From: Gammaproteobacteria bacterium
GTDB taxonomy: Bacteria; Pseudomonadota; Gammaproteobacteria; Legionellales; Legionellaceae
Direction: 5' to 3'
Length of the DNA: 41,074 bases
Assembly (NCBI GenBank): GCA_024742995.1
Contig: JANSXK010000013.1
Span: 1-41,074 of the forward strand
In this document: positions 33,885-41,074 of the stretch, piece by piece
How positions within the stretch are numbered: position 1 is the first letter of the stretch
How the letters are laid out: every line of letters begins with the position of its first letter
Notes under the pieces: model-generated
What the model was told of the DNA's origin: nothing
Databases searched by the model: none
What the model saw: the letters and a program-made list of their open reading frames with translations, nothing else
Position numbers and translations under genes: made by a program

Positions 33885-36800
33885 ATGTCCCATCTTCGTA
33901 CAGAAAAAGAAAAATTCTCTATTATTAACACAGTTATTACACGTATTAAAAAGAAACTACCCAAAAAACAAGCTGAGCTATGCAGTGAATTTGTGCGTCA
34001 GTTTTACGTCACGATGTCTCTGGATGATCTTAAAGACTTTAGGATTGATAGCTTATACGGTATGGCCGTAAACTTTTGGTCACTGATTGCAGTAAGAGCA
34101 CCTGAAGAAATCAAGATTCGCATTTATAATCCTACGATTGAGAAAGATGGTTGGAAGAGTCAGCACACGGTCGTTGAGCTGATTTGTGATGATATGTCTT
34201 TTTTGGTGGATTCGTTACGTATTGTGCTCAAACGATTAGGTATCGGATTGCATCTTACCATTCATATGGGGTGCATTTATTTATTGCGTGACAAAAAACA
34301 ACATGTCACTGCCGTGTTGCCACGTGATGAAGAGGCTGCTGCCAATGTATTGGTGGATGCGCCGATTATCATGGAAGTAGATCGCGTGACTGATCCTAAA
34401 GTCATGGAAGAATTAGATCGTGAAATTCGACGGGTATTGATTGAAAACCGTGCTGTCATCGAAGACTGGGCATCGATGCGTGAAAAAGTGTGTGCGATTG
34501 CAGACGAATTACAGCATGTTCCGGATACGATTAGCCGAGAGGAAGTGGTAGAAACACAGGCATTTTTACGCTGGATCGAAGATCATCATTTTACGTTCAT
34601 TGGCGTACGTGATTATGAATTGGTGCAAGAGAAAAATGACATGGTTTTGAAAGCCATTCCTGGAAGTGGTCGCGGTGCTTTGCGCGATGAATTTTCTAAA
34701 GGCAAAAGTTTTCATGCGTCTTCTATGACACCACAGGCACGTGCGCTGATGTTGTCGCCACAGATTTTGGTGATGTCCAAAACAGACACATTGTCTAGTA
34801 TTCATCGTGATACGTACACCGATTACATTGGGGTAAAACGTTTTGATGCGAAGGGTAAGGTCATTGGAGAGCGGCGTATTTTAGGCTTGTATACTTCGGT
34901 GGCTTATCATTCCAACCCGATGCATATTCCTTTTTTACGTCACAAAGTAACGTCGATTATTCATGCTTCACGCCTGAACCCTCGTTCACATGCAGGTCGT
35001 AATTTATTGAATATCTTGGAAACGTTACCGCGCGATGATTTGATTCAAGCAACAGAAGAGGAATTGTTAGATATCTCTTTAGGCATTTTTTATATGCAAG
35101 AGCGGCGGCGCATACGGATGTTTGCTCGAATAGATGTGTATCATCGGTTTGTTTCTTGCTTAGTATTTGTACCCAAAGATATGTTTAATACAGACTTGCG
35201 CAGTGATTTGTTGAAAGTATTGGCGCGTAGTTTTCAGGCGACAAATATTTCTTTTTCGACGTATTTCTCTGAATCAGTCATGGCTAGAATCCACTATATT
35301 GTGCGTATTGATCCTGATAAGCCCATCGATTTTGATTTTAAAGCCATTGAATCAAAATTGGTGGAGGCAGGGCGTTCTTGGATAGATGATTTGTATCAAC
35401 TGTTATTAGAAGAACACGGAGAAGAAAAAGCAGCGGTATTATCCGCACGTTATAAAAAGGTTATTCCCCCAGTATATAAAGCCAGCTTTTCACCCAGCAC
35501 GGCTTTGATTGATATTTCACACATCGAAGAGCTGTTGCCAAACAAGACATTAAGCATGAGTTTTTATCACAACGCGGATGATTTGTCAGGCAATTATCGT
35601 TTCAAACTGTATCAGCACGATCTCACTTTTCCTTTGTCAGATGTGTTACCCATAGTTGAAAACTTAGGCATGCGTGCGATTTCTGAGCGGCCTTATGTTT
35701 TTAAATTTACAGATGGAACGGTGACTTGGATTAATGATTTTTCTCTTTTGTACACCCACGATGAGCAATTAGATGTCACCGAGATTCAAGAATTATTCCA
35801 GCAGGCGTTTGCCAGCATTTGGTGTAAAGAAACAGAAAATGATGGCTTGAATCAATTGGTATTGGGTGCGCGCTTACCTTGTAGGGAAGTTGCAATTTTG
35901 CGGACTTATGCCAAGTATTTCAAGCAAATTGGTTTGACCTTTAGTCAGGAGTACATTGAAAAAACTTTGTTGACGCATGCGCCGATTTCACGACAATTGG
36001 TTCAAATGTTTGCGCTCAAATTTGATCCTGCTCAATGCAGGCCAGATGGCGTGGCATATGAAGCAGTGCAACAATCCATACTGGAAGATTTGGAGTCTGT
36101 ATCCAATTTGGATGAAGATAAAATTTTGCGCCAGTATATGCATACTATCAACGAAACCTTACGGACCAATTATTATCAAAAAGACGAAGAAGGCCAGTTT
36201 AAACCCTATATCTCAATCAAATTAAACAGCAAAGCGATCCCCGGGATGCCTCAACCATATCCTATGTTTGAAGTCTTTGTGTATTCAACGCGTTTTGAAG
36301 CAGTGCATTTACGTTCCAGCGCGGTGGCACGGGGCGGATTGCGTTGGTCCGATCGTCGTGAAGATTTTCGTACGGAAATTTTAGGTTTGATGAAAGCCCA
36401 GCAAGTGAAAAATGCAGTGATTGTGCCCAATGGCGCGAAAGGTGGATTTGTCTTAAAGCAGACCTTTGGCCCGTCTGCAACACGTGAAGAAGTGATGGCG
36501 GAGGGGGTCAGCTGCTATCAACAATTCATGCGTGGGCTGCTGGACATTACTGATAATTATGTTGAGAGCGTGATTAAAAAACCTGCTGATGTGATTTGTT
36601 ATGACACCGATGATCCTTATTTGGTGGTGGCAGCGGATAAAGGAACGGCAAGTTTTTCTGATATTGCGAACGCGATTTCTGCCGAGTATCAATTTTGGTT
36701 AGGAGATGCTTTTGCTTCAGGTGGCTCGGTGGGTTACGACCATAAAAAAATGGGTATTACTGCGCGCGGGGCTTGGGAATCGGCGCATCGCCATTTTTAC

Positions 36801-38744
36801 CAAATGGGTATAGACAATAATACGACAGATTTTACTGTGGTAGCGATTGGTGATTTAGCGGGAGATGTGTTTGGTAATGGCATGATTTTTTCGCCACATA
36901 TCAAATTATTAGCGGCATTCAATCATCAACATATTTTTATCGATCCCAAACCTAATGCGGCTAAGAGTTTCGCAGAGCGGGAGCGTCTGTTTCATTTACC
37001 ACGATCGTCTTGGTCTGATTACAATGTGAAATTGATTTCTAAAGGCGGGGGTATTTTTCCGCGTTCAGCGAAATCTATTCCAGTTAGTCCAGAAATGAAA
37101 GCTATTTTTGATTTGAAACAAGATGGGATTGAGCCCAATGAGTTGTTAAGAAATATTTTGCAAGCCAAAGTGGATTTGTTATGGAATGGAGGCATTGGGA
37201 CGTTTGTCAAAGCTCGCAATGAAAGCAATGCAGATGCGGGTGATAGGACCAATGATTTGATTCGGATTAATGGCAAACAATTACAAGCCAAATCTGTGGT
37301 CGAAGGTGGTAATTTGGGATTAACCCAATTAGCACGTGTTGAATATGCGTTGAATGGTGGCTTAATTTATACGGATTTTATTGATAATTCTGCAGGCGTC
37401 AGTTGTTCAGATAAAGAAGTCAATATTAAGATTTTATTAAATGATGTCATGGCTGAAGGTGATTTAACTCAGAAGCAACGTAATACGTTATTAGAGAAGA
37501 TGACAGATGAAGTGAAGCAATTGGTGCTGCGAGAAAACTATCTACAAACACGCTCTATTAATTTATCAGAATCCCAAGCACTGCGTGCCAATGGGTGGAA
37601 CATGCGCTATATCAATGAATTACAGCGCACCGGTAAATTGGATCGTCATTTAGAATTTTTACCAGAAGATAAGAAATTATTAGAGCGCAAATCTCAAGGT
37701 AAAGGTCTAACCAGCCCTGAAGTTGCGGTTTTGATGTGTTACAGTAAAATCATTCTTAAAGAAGCGATTTTGGCATCTGATTTGCCTGAAGAGCCGTATT
37801 TGAAACAGTTTTTAGTCAATGCCTTTCCTGTACCTTTACAGAAAAAATATAGCGATACGATGCAAAATCATCCTTTGAAACGAGAAATTATTGCAACCAA
37901 TGTCAGTAATTTGATTGTTAATGAGATGGGTTTTGGATTTGTGTATCGTTTGCAAACAGAAATAGGTGTTTCTGCACCAGTGGTGATACGGGCATATATG
38001 ATTGCCAGAAGTATTATGGATATGGATACGGTGTGGCGAGACATCGATGCACTAGACAATCAAATCAAGTCAGAAGATCAAATTAAAATCATGATGGCAT
38101 ATGTGCGATTATTGCGTCGTATTACGCGTTGGTTTTTGAAGCGCAAACATAAGCATATTGATATTGAGCAAGCAACTCTGGAATACAAGTCGCACATTTG
38201 TGAGCTAAAAAAGGCTATCCCGGATTGTTTTGGACCTTCGGTTAAAGCGCGCTTTGATAAGAGTTATGAAGATTATTTGGCATTAAATATTTCTACACCC
38301 ATGGCGTTAGCCTTAGCAAGGACCCGAGGATTGTTTGTTAGCATGGAGATTTTAGATATTGCGCACCAAGTCGAGACCAGTATTGCTGAAACCGCGGCAG
38401 CGTATTTTGGCCTCGGAGAATTTTTAGATTTGGGGTGGTTGCGTGAGCAAGTCATCATTCATCCTACTGAAAACCATTGGGAGGCTTTGTCTCGTGAAGC
38501 GCTACGCGATGATTTTGATGGTCAACAACGCAAAGTTACCTTGAGCATTTTTAAAAGCAAACCCAAAGAAGTGAGCTTTCAGGAATACTTGCAAGTATGG
38601 GCGGCGCGTAATGCGACCAAATTAAAACGTTGGCACGAGATGATGCGGCTGTTGAAAACGACTGAAAAACTGACATTTACGATGTTTTTTGTCGCAGTTC
38701 GGGAGTTTATGGGGTTTAATTTAGGGGTTTCAAGGAAGTCTTAA
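33885..38744 (+). CDS. gdhB: NAD-specific glutamate dehydrogenase, large (about 180 kDa) type
   Basis: A 1619-residue enzyme of the large GDH class that deaminates glutamate to 2-oxoglutarate with NAD. The N-terminal 700 residues hold ACT-like regulatory modules. The catalytic core starts near EVFVYSTRFEAVHLRSSAVA (about 800), with the substrate-binding motif RGGLRWSDRREDFRTEILGL, the active-site lysine in PNGAKGGFVLKQ, and the Rossmann domain with AIGDLAGDVFGNGMIFS and WNGGIGTFVK. VVEGGNLGLTQLARVEYAL and IDNSAGVSCSDKEVNIKILL follow. The C-terminal helical region completes the family length. It is a likely entry point for amino-acid-derived carbon, fitting a host-associated bacterium. Confidence 0.97.
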   Translation: MSHLRTEKEKFSIINTVITRIKKKLPKKQAELCSEFVRQFYVTMSLDDLKDFRIDSLYGMAVNFWSLIAVRAPEEIKIRIYNPTIEKDGWKSQHTVVELICDDMSFLVDSLRIVLKRLGIGLHLTIHMGCIYLLRDKKQHVTAVLPRDEEAAANVLVDAPIIMEVDRVTDPKVMEELDREIRRVLIENRAVIEDWASMREKVCAIADELQHVPDTISREEVVETQAFLRWIEDHHFTFIGVRDYELVQEKNDMVLKAIPGSGRGALRDEFSKGKSFHASSMTPQARALMLSPQILVMSKTDTLSSIHRDTYTDYIGVKRFDAKGKVIGERRILGLYTSVAYHSNPMHIPFLRHKVTSIIHASRLNPRSHAGRNLLNILETLPRDDLIQATEEELLDISLGIFYMQERRRIRMFARIDVYHRFVSCLVFVPKDMFNTDLRSDLLKVLARSFQATNISFSTYFSESVMARIHYIVRIDPDKPIDFDFKAIESKLVEAGRSWIDDLYQLLLEEHGEEKAAVLSARYKKVIPPVYKASFSPSTALIDISHIEELLPNKTLSMSFYHNADDLSGNYRFKLYQHDLTFPLSDVLPIVENLGMRAISERPYVFKFTDGTVTWINDFSLLYTHDEQLDVTEIQELFQQAFASIWCKETENDGLNQLVLGARLPCREVAILRTYAKYFKQIGLTFSQEYIEKTLLTHAPISRQLVQMFALKFDPAQCRPDGVAYEAVQQSILEDLESVSNLDEDKILRQYMHTINETLRTNYYQKDEEGQFKPYISIKLNSKAIPGMPQPYPMFEVFVYSTRFEAVHLRSSAVARGGLRWSDRREDFRTEILGLMKAQQVKNAVIVPNGAKGGFVLKQTFGPSATREEVMAEGVSCYQQFMRGLLDITDNYVESVIKKPADVICYDTDDPYLVVAADKGTASFSDIANAISAEYQFWLGDAFASGGSVGYDHKKMGITARGAWESAHRHFYQMGIDNNTTDFTVVAIGDLAGDVFGNGMIFSPHIKLLAAFNHQHIFIDPKPNAAKSFAERERLFHLPRSSWSDYNVKLISKGGGIFPRSAKSIPVSPEMKAIFDLKQDGIEPNELLRNILQAKVDLLWNGGIGTFVKARNESNADAGDRTNDLIRINGKQLQAKSVVEGGNLGLTQLARVEYALNGGLIYTDFIDNSAGVSCSDKEVNIKILLNDVMAEGDLTQKQRNTLLEKMTDEVKQLVLRENYLQTRSINLSESQALRANGWNMRYINELQRTGKLDRHLEFLPEDKKLLERKSQGKGLTSPEVAVLMCYSKIILKEAILASDLPEEPYLKQFLVNAFPVPLQKKYSDTMQNHPLKREIIATNVSNLIVNEMGFGFVYRLQTEIGVSAPVVIRAYMIARSIMDMDTVWRDIDALDNQIKSEDQIKIMMAYVRLLRRITRWFLKRKHKHIDIEQATLEYKSHICELKKAIPDCFGPSVKARFDKSYEDYLALNISTPMALALARTRGLFVSMEILDIAHQVETSIAETAAAYFGLGEFLDLGWLREQVIIHPTENHWEALSREALRDDFDGQQRKVTLSIFKSKPKEVSFQEYLQVWAARNATKLKRWHEMMRLLKTTEKLTFTMFFVAVREFMGFNLGVSRKS

Positions 38745-38753
38745 GGATTAGGT

Positions 38754-39287
38754 GTGAAGCAAAGGATTGCACGGTATTCAAATCAATTTAAGTGGTTACA
38801 TTGGGGAATTGCTGTGGTCGTGATTCTCCTTTTGTCGGTCAGCTTTTTTCTAGAAGATTTCAATGCCACATTGAAACCTACCGCCATCATGTTACATAAA
38901 TCTTTTGGCTTGACGGTCTTGATATTGATGTTGATTCGTTTGGTATGGGTTATTCGAACCGGCCGACCTGCTTTACCCAAAGTTATGCCATACTGGGAAG
39001 TGTTATTAGCGCGCCTGGTCCAAGCTGCAATGTATCTGGGTTTGATTACGATGGCTTGTATCGGTTGGCTGATGTCAACCTGGGCTAATCGTGCGCCTCA
39101 TTTCTTCGGGTTATTTTATTTACCGATTCCCGGGCTTTCCCCGAATCAAGCCTGGGCGCATTGGTGCTTCCAAGCACATTATATTTTAGCGTGGATTTTG
39201 ATTGTTTTGATCAGTTTGCATGTGGCAGGCGCCCTCAAGCATGCGTTGATAGACCGCGATAAGGTCATGGAAAGCATGTTGCCATGA
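38754..39287 (+). CDS. Cytochrome b561 family protein
   Basis: A 177-residue membrane protein with four hydrophobic segments and conserved histidines in FKWLHWGIAV, MLHKSFGLTVL, QAHYILAWIL and ISLHVAGALKHALI, which bind two b haems. It probably moves electrons between quinol and a periplasmic acceptor. The start is GTG at 38754, with AAGGATTAG just upstream overlapping the end of gdh; gap nine bases. It is complete and probably co-transcribed with gdh. Confidence 0.92.
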   Translation: MKQRIARYSNQFKWLHWGIAVVVILLLSVSFFLEDFNATLKPTAIMLHKSFGLTVLILMLIRLVWVIRTGRPALPKVMPYWEVLLARLVQAAMYLGLITMACIGWLMSTWANRAPHFFGLFYLPIPGLSPNQAWAHWCFQAHYILAWILIVLISLHVAGALKHALIDRDKVMESMLP

Positions 39288-39317
39288 TAGAAGTTTGATA
39301 TACTACTTTGTCACCAA

Positions 39318-39393
39318 GGGCCGTTAGCTCAGTTGGTAGAGCAGGAGACTCTTAATCTCTTTGTCGTAGGTTCGAACCCTACACGGCCCACCA
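39318..39393 (+). tRNA. tRNA-Lys (anticodon CTT)
   Basis: A 76-nt cloverleaf including encoded CCA. The acceptor arms GGGCCGT and ACGGCCC pair fully. The D-arm is GCTC-AGTTGGTA-GAGC. The anticodon stem GGAGA/TCTCT has one G-U pair around loop CTCTTAA with CTT at 39351-39353. The T-arm is GTAGG-TTCGAAC-CCTAC. Its 3' end is a common integration site for mobile elements, and mobile-element genes follow directly. Confidence 0.98.
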
Positions 39394-39772
39394 TATAAAC
39401 AAGGGTTGTAACGATATTTTCAATCCATCATTAAATTCCATGTAGACACTATGTAGACAAAAAATAGGGGGTCTTTCCCATATAAGGGGGCACTCATTTA
39501 ACAACACAACACCCTAACACGGGTCCTATAATTTGAACGCAAGCAATTCAGAGGTTTGATTTATAGATATCAAATAGTATTATTTAATGACATTTATGTT
39601 TTTAATTAAACAAAATTTGACAATCCTTTGAAATCAGATCAATAATTCATACGGACTTTGAAGAAGTTATTTTGTAACCTATTAAGGATGCTATAGCTTC
39701 TAGGAGTAGTTACCAAAGTTTATAGTCTTCTTGAGCCTCATAAGGGGAACAACTGAAGAAGGAGGTTAACTG
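39394..39772. other. Non-coding start of the tRNA-Lys-associated island
   Basis: About 380 bp without a gene. The near-direct repeat ATGTAGACAC / ATGTAGACAA at 39440-39459 and the GC-poor, repeat-bearing character fit an attachment-site region of an integrated element. No second copy of the tRNA 3' end and no integrase are visible in the window. The segment from about 39760 has a very strong ribosome-binding site before a nine-codon ORF. Confidence 0.45.
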
Positions 39773-39802
39773 ATGTGTCAAATAGCGGGTAACAAGCGCT
39801 GA
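39773..39802 (+). CDS. Possible nine-residue leader peptide
   Basis: AAGGAGG (39759-39765) lies seven bases before an ATG that encodes MCQIAGNKR and then TGA. It precedes the excisionase-like gene by 38 bp. The ribosome-binding site is much better than that of the following gene. It may be a regulatory leader, or a remnant of a truncated gene. Confidence 0.3.
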   Translation: MCQIAGNKR

Positions 39803-39840
39803 TTGGCGAGATTTTTGTATCACTTAACGAGGCTATCTAT

Positions 39841-40122
39841 ATGACTACTCATAAACTAACACGTATACAACTTTTAAATGAATTTGAATCTGCACCTCAT
39901 TCCGCACTCTTTAACCAAAATACTTTAGCTGCCATTTTAAATTGCTCTACGCAATTACTGGAGCGTAACCGATGGGCTGGTGAAGGCGTACCTTACATCA
40001 AAATTGGGCGAAAAGTATTGTATCGAAAAAGAGAAGTATTAGATTTTATCCAACGGCAAAAAACGTATCACTCCACCAGCGACGCGGGTCATTCCACAGT
40101 TTGTGACAACAATCTGGTTTGA
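39841..40122 (+). CDS. AlpA/excisionase-like DNA-binding protein
   Basis: A 93-residue protein with a winged helix-turn-helix of the excisionase/MerR type. The recognition region is TLAAILNCSTQLLERNRWAG, followed by VPYIKIGRKVLYRKREVLDF, which is the typical wing and C-terminal helix of AlpA-like activators. Such proteins control excision or expression of integrative elements and prophages. It lies 450 bp after tRNA-Lys and before a DUF927 gene, which fits a small integrative island. The ACGAGG ribosome-binding site is modest. Confidence 0.8.
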   Translation: MTTHKLTRIQLLNEFESAPHSALFNQNTLAAILNCSTQLLERNRWAGEGVPYIKIGRKVLYRKREVLDFIQRQKTYHSTSDAGHSTVCDNNLV

Positions 40123-40185
40123 TAAAAAAATCTAGTTCACAAAAGACAGCATATATTGTCTTTTTGAGCATCGTTGGAGAATATC

Positions 40186-40968
40186 ATGACTCATTGTAAG
40201 GTACTAAATCTTAATATCGATCGTCAGCGTTCGTTGAAATTCAATTATGGCAGTGGCTGTTTTGAAGTTTCAGACAGCGGGCTATTTTTCATTGGTACTG
40301 ACAAAGAAGGTAAAGCATTGCCACCAATCTGGATTTGCTCCCCTCTATTTGTTGTCGCTAAAACGCGTGACGCAAAAAGTGGTGAATGGGGTAGGTTTTT
40401 GGAGTGGTACGATGATGATCACATCAAACACCAATGGGCCATGCCTCTTGAATTATTGCAGGGTGAAGCCTCAGATGTAAGACGGGAGCTTGCTCGTTTA
40501 GGATTGAGCATATCTCCGAATAAAGCATCGCGTGATTTATTAGCTATTTTTCTGCAGGTATGTCCAGTGGAATCTAGAGCACGTTGCGTAGAGCGGTTGG
40601 GCTGGCATGGTGATGTATATGTCACTGCTTCAGAGTCTGTGGGACAAAATGATGAGTTGGTTGTATTTCAAAATGCTCATGCTATTGAACCTGCACTGTC
40701 TAGCTCTGGAACGGTAGAACAATGGCGTGAGACGATTGGTGCTATGGCAGCAGGTAACTCTAGATTGGTATTTGCCTTATCTGCCGCTTTTGCGCCATCC
40801 TTAGCTAAAATCATTGGTGAAGATTCAGGAGGATTCCATTTCCGTGGCGTTTCTTCCTCAGGAAAAACCACGGCTTTGAGGGTTGCAGCATCTGTTTGGG
40901 GTGAGCCTGTTGCTTACTCACGATTGTGGCGAGCTGATCTTGCCCGGGAAAATTGGACACATTGCTAA
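40186..40968 (+). pseudogene. DUF927 protein truncated by an insertion sequence
   Basis: From the ATG at 40186 (GGAGA 5-9 bases upstream) the frame encodes the front part of a DUF927 protein, a helicase/primase-associated ATPase of plasmids, phages and islands. It has LARLGLSISPNKASRDLL, ARCVERLGWHGDVYV, and the Walker A loop FRGVSSSGKTTALRVAASVW (P-loop GVSSSGKTT). After WRA the sequence turns into an insertion-sequence end (from about 40935), which adds [10 protein letters not shown] and a stop. Walker B and the rest of the domain are missing. The gene is probably inactive. Confidence 0.85.
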
Positions 40969-41074
40969 GCAACTTTTTTGACCTCATAGAAATCCGGAGA
41001 TTGATATCCTAATCTTGAATGAAGCCGCTTTCGATTATAGTAAATTTCAATATATTCGAATATATGATTTTTAG
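40935..41074 (-). mobile_element. IS3-family insertion sequence, 3' end (partial)
   Basis: The element end reads TGATCTTGCCCGGG then AAAATTGGACAC, similar in type to IS150-group IS3 terminal repeats. The boundary is set at the break in DUF927 homology. The minus strand codes for the C-terminus of an IS3 OrfB transposase. The rest of the element and its other end lie outside the window. Confidence 0.8.
40965..41074 (-). CDS. IS3-family transposase OrfB, C-terminal part
   Basis: The minus strand encodes, running in from the window edge, [20 protein letters not shown] then [13 protein letters not shown] and TAG at 40965-40967. The motif [16 protein letters not shown] is the usual end of the rve-type integrase domain of IS3-group transposases, just after the last Glu of the DDE triad (Glu in FEYIEIYYN region). 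Only about 36 residues are visible. Confidence 0.88.
   Translation of the reverse strand, partial: KNHIFEYIEIYYNRKRLHSRLGYQSPDFYEVKKVA

Noticed and set aside
39440-39459. ATGTAGACAC-ATGTAGACAA as a possible start of a CRISPR or att repeat
   Set aside because: Only two adjacent copies, no spacers, and no match to the tRNA end; too little to call a site.

Overview
The window is about 41 kb of moderately AT-rich, densely coded bacterial chromosome. Gene content points to a gammaproteobacterium of the Legionellales/Coxiellaceae type. The indicators are a Com1-like DsbA protein, an ArcB-like tripartite sensor kinase, an rpsF-rpsR-DUF2232-rplI operon, a 1619-residue NAD-glutamate dehydrogenase, Enh-type envelope proteins and a secreted GH5 cellulase. 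The genus cannot be named from the sequence alone.

Layout. 1-4612 (minus): a secreted protein with a possible LURP-one/Tubby-like fold, then a coupled pair of hybrid histidine kinase and lytic transglycosylase MltA. 4866-9199 (plus): a large acyl-CoA dehydrogenase/adenylation/carrier fusion, followed by two small disordered proteins with near-identical promoters. 9246-13228: nicotinamidase, DsbA/Com1, RsmJ and a single-chain glycyl-tRNA synthetase. 13358-18451: a GT-C-like membrane protein, an orphan two-helix membrane protein set between a dsbD fragment and intact dsbD, and an orphan hydrophilic protein. 18736-22310: groESL with a textbook sigma32 promoter, then a GH5 cellulase. 22430-25906: an ORF broken by one stop, phhB, hisC, and type IV pilus minor pilins including a double-prepilin (PilV-PilW-like) chain. 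26065-30654: acetyl-CoA synthetase, a small secreted protein and the rpsF ribosomal operon. 30773-39287: redoxin, EnhB-like protein, aldehyde dehydrogenase, L,D-transpeptidase, NAD-glutamate dehydrogenase and cytochrome b561. 39318-41074: tRNA-Lys(CTT) followed by mobile-element genes (AlpA/excisionase-like protein, DUF927 protein cut by an IS3-family insertion sequence).

How it fits together. Most of the window is core metabolism and envelope biology: disulfide chemistry (DsbA, DsbD, redoxin), peptidoglycan remodelling (MltA, YkuD) and amino-acid and acetate catabolism (GDH, ALDH, Acs). Accessory content sits between these blocks. Several small repeat families (a 124-bp palindromic MITE-like element and at least three REP/hairpin types) lie at gene ends. 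In three cases they have become the C-terminus of a protein, and in one the apparent ribosome-binding site.

The most novel candidate system is the ACAD-A-PCP fusion at 4866-8393. It carries in one chain the activities needed to activate an amino or carboxylic acid, tether it and desaturate it on the carrier. The twin small genes lie directly downstream. No condensation or thioesterase domain and no phosphopantetheinyl transferase is in the window.
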